DNA of 5,977 bases from Candidatus Moraniibacteriota bacterium (GTDB lineage Bacteria > Patescibacteriota > Minisyncoccia > Moranbacterales > GCA-2747515). Shown one piece after another: positions 5,960 through 5,977 of the stretch (its first letter is position 1; each line of letters opens with the position of its first letter). The position numbers and the translations under genes were made by a program. The notes beneath the pieces are model-generated. The model was not told the DNA's origin and ran no database searches. It saw only the letters and a list, made by a program, of their open reading frames with translations. The stretch is from NCBI GenBank assembly GCA_027039165.1, contig JALWEZ010000264.1:1-5977 (forward strand), given 5' to 3'.

Positions 5960-5977
5960 CATAATGTAAGATATGCT
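5956..5977 (+). promoter_or_regulatory. Possible -35 element of a downstream promoter (cut by window end)
   Basis: A perfect TTGACA (5956-5961) overlaps the TGA stop of the lysine-rich gene. It is followed by 16 bases ending ATATGCT, where the window stops. A -10 at normal spacing would fall just outside the window, so only half of the promoter can be judged. Confidence 0.3.

Overview
The window is a compact, very AT-rich stretch of bacterial DNA with every supported gene on the + strand. Gaps between genes are mostly 1 to 20 bases. The proteins are lean and rich in Lys, Asn and Ile. Start sites lack Shine-Dalgarno motifs. The gene repertoire includes a short MetRS with no C-terminal extension, a membrane-anchored protein with a PsbP-like look, a PolB-exo2-like DEDD exonuclease, a small SpoU methylase and a GT4 glycosyltransferase. 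Together these suggest a Patescibacteria (CPR) genome. That placement is an inference from gene style, not from a marker phylogeny. The standard bacterial code applies: TGA ends two genes and glycine uses GGN codons.

Layout. Positions 2-1423 hold methionyl-tRNA synthetase, missing only its first few codons. 1439-2107 encodes a single-pass membrane-anchored protein with a PsbP-like extracytoplasmic domain. 2126-2385 is a decayed, frameshifted N-terminal half of a DUF84/YjjX-type nucleotide triphosphatase. 2408-3094 is a DnaQ-like 3'-5' exonuclease. 3101-3586 is a SpoU/TrmH-family RNA 2'-O-methyltransferase. 3599-3736 is a 45-residue protein with a Trp-rich hydrophobic segment. 3746-4408 is a YniC/HxpB-like HAD sugar-phosphate phosphatase. 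4426-5565 is a GT4 glycosyltransferase. 5573-5959 is a lysine-rich protein of unknown function with an acidic tail. A possible -35 element starts at the very end.

The genes look like a co-directional housekeeping run (translation, RNA modification, nucleic-acid turnover, sugar phosphate and glycan work) rather than one dedicated pathway. I see no mobile element, CRISPR array, tRNA, rRNA or convincing hairpin terminator, and no gene-free stretch longer than 300 bases. The two most noteworthy observations are the DUF84 relic and a recurring TANNNT box. In four cases that box ends exactly 7 bases before the A of the start ATG, the geometry expected for leaderless transcripts.
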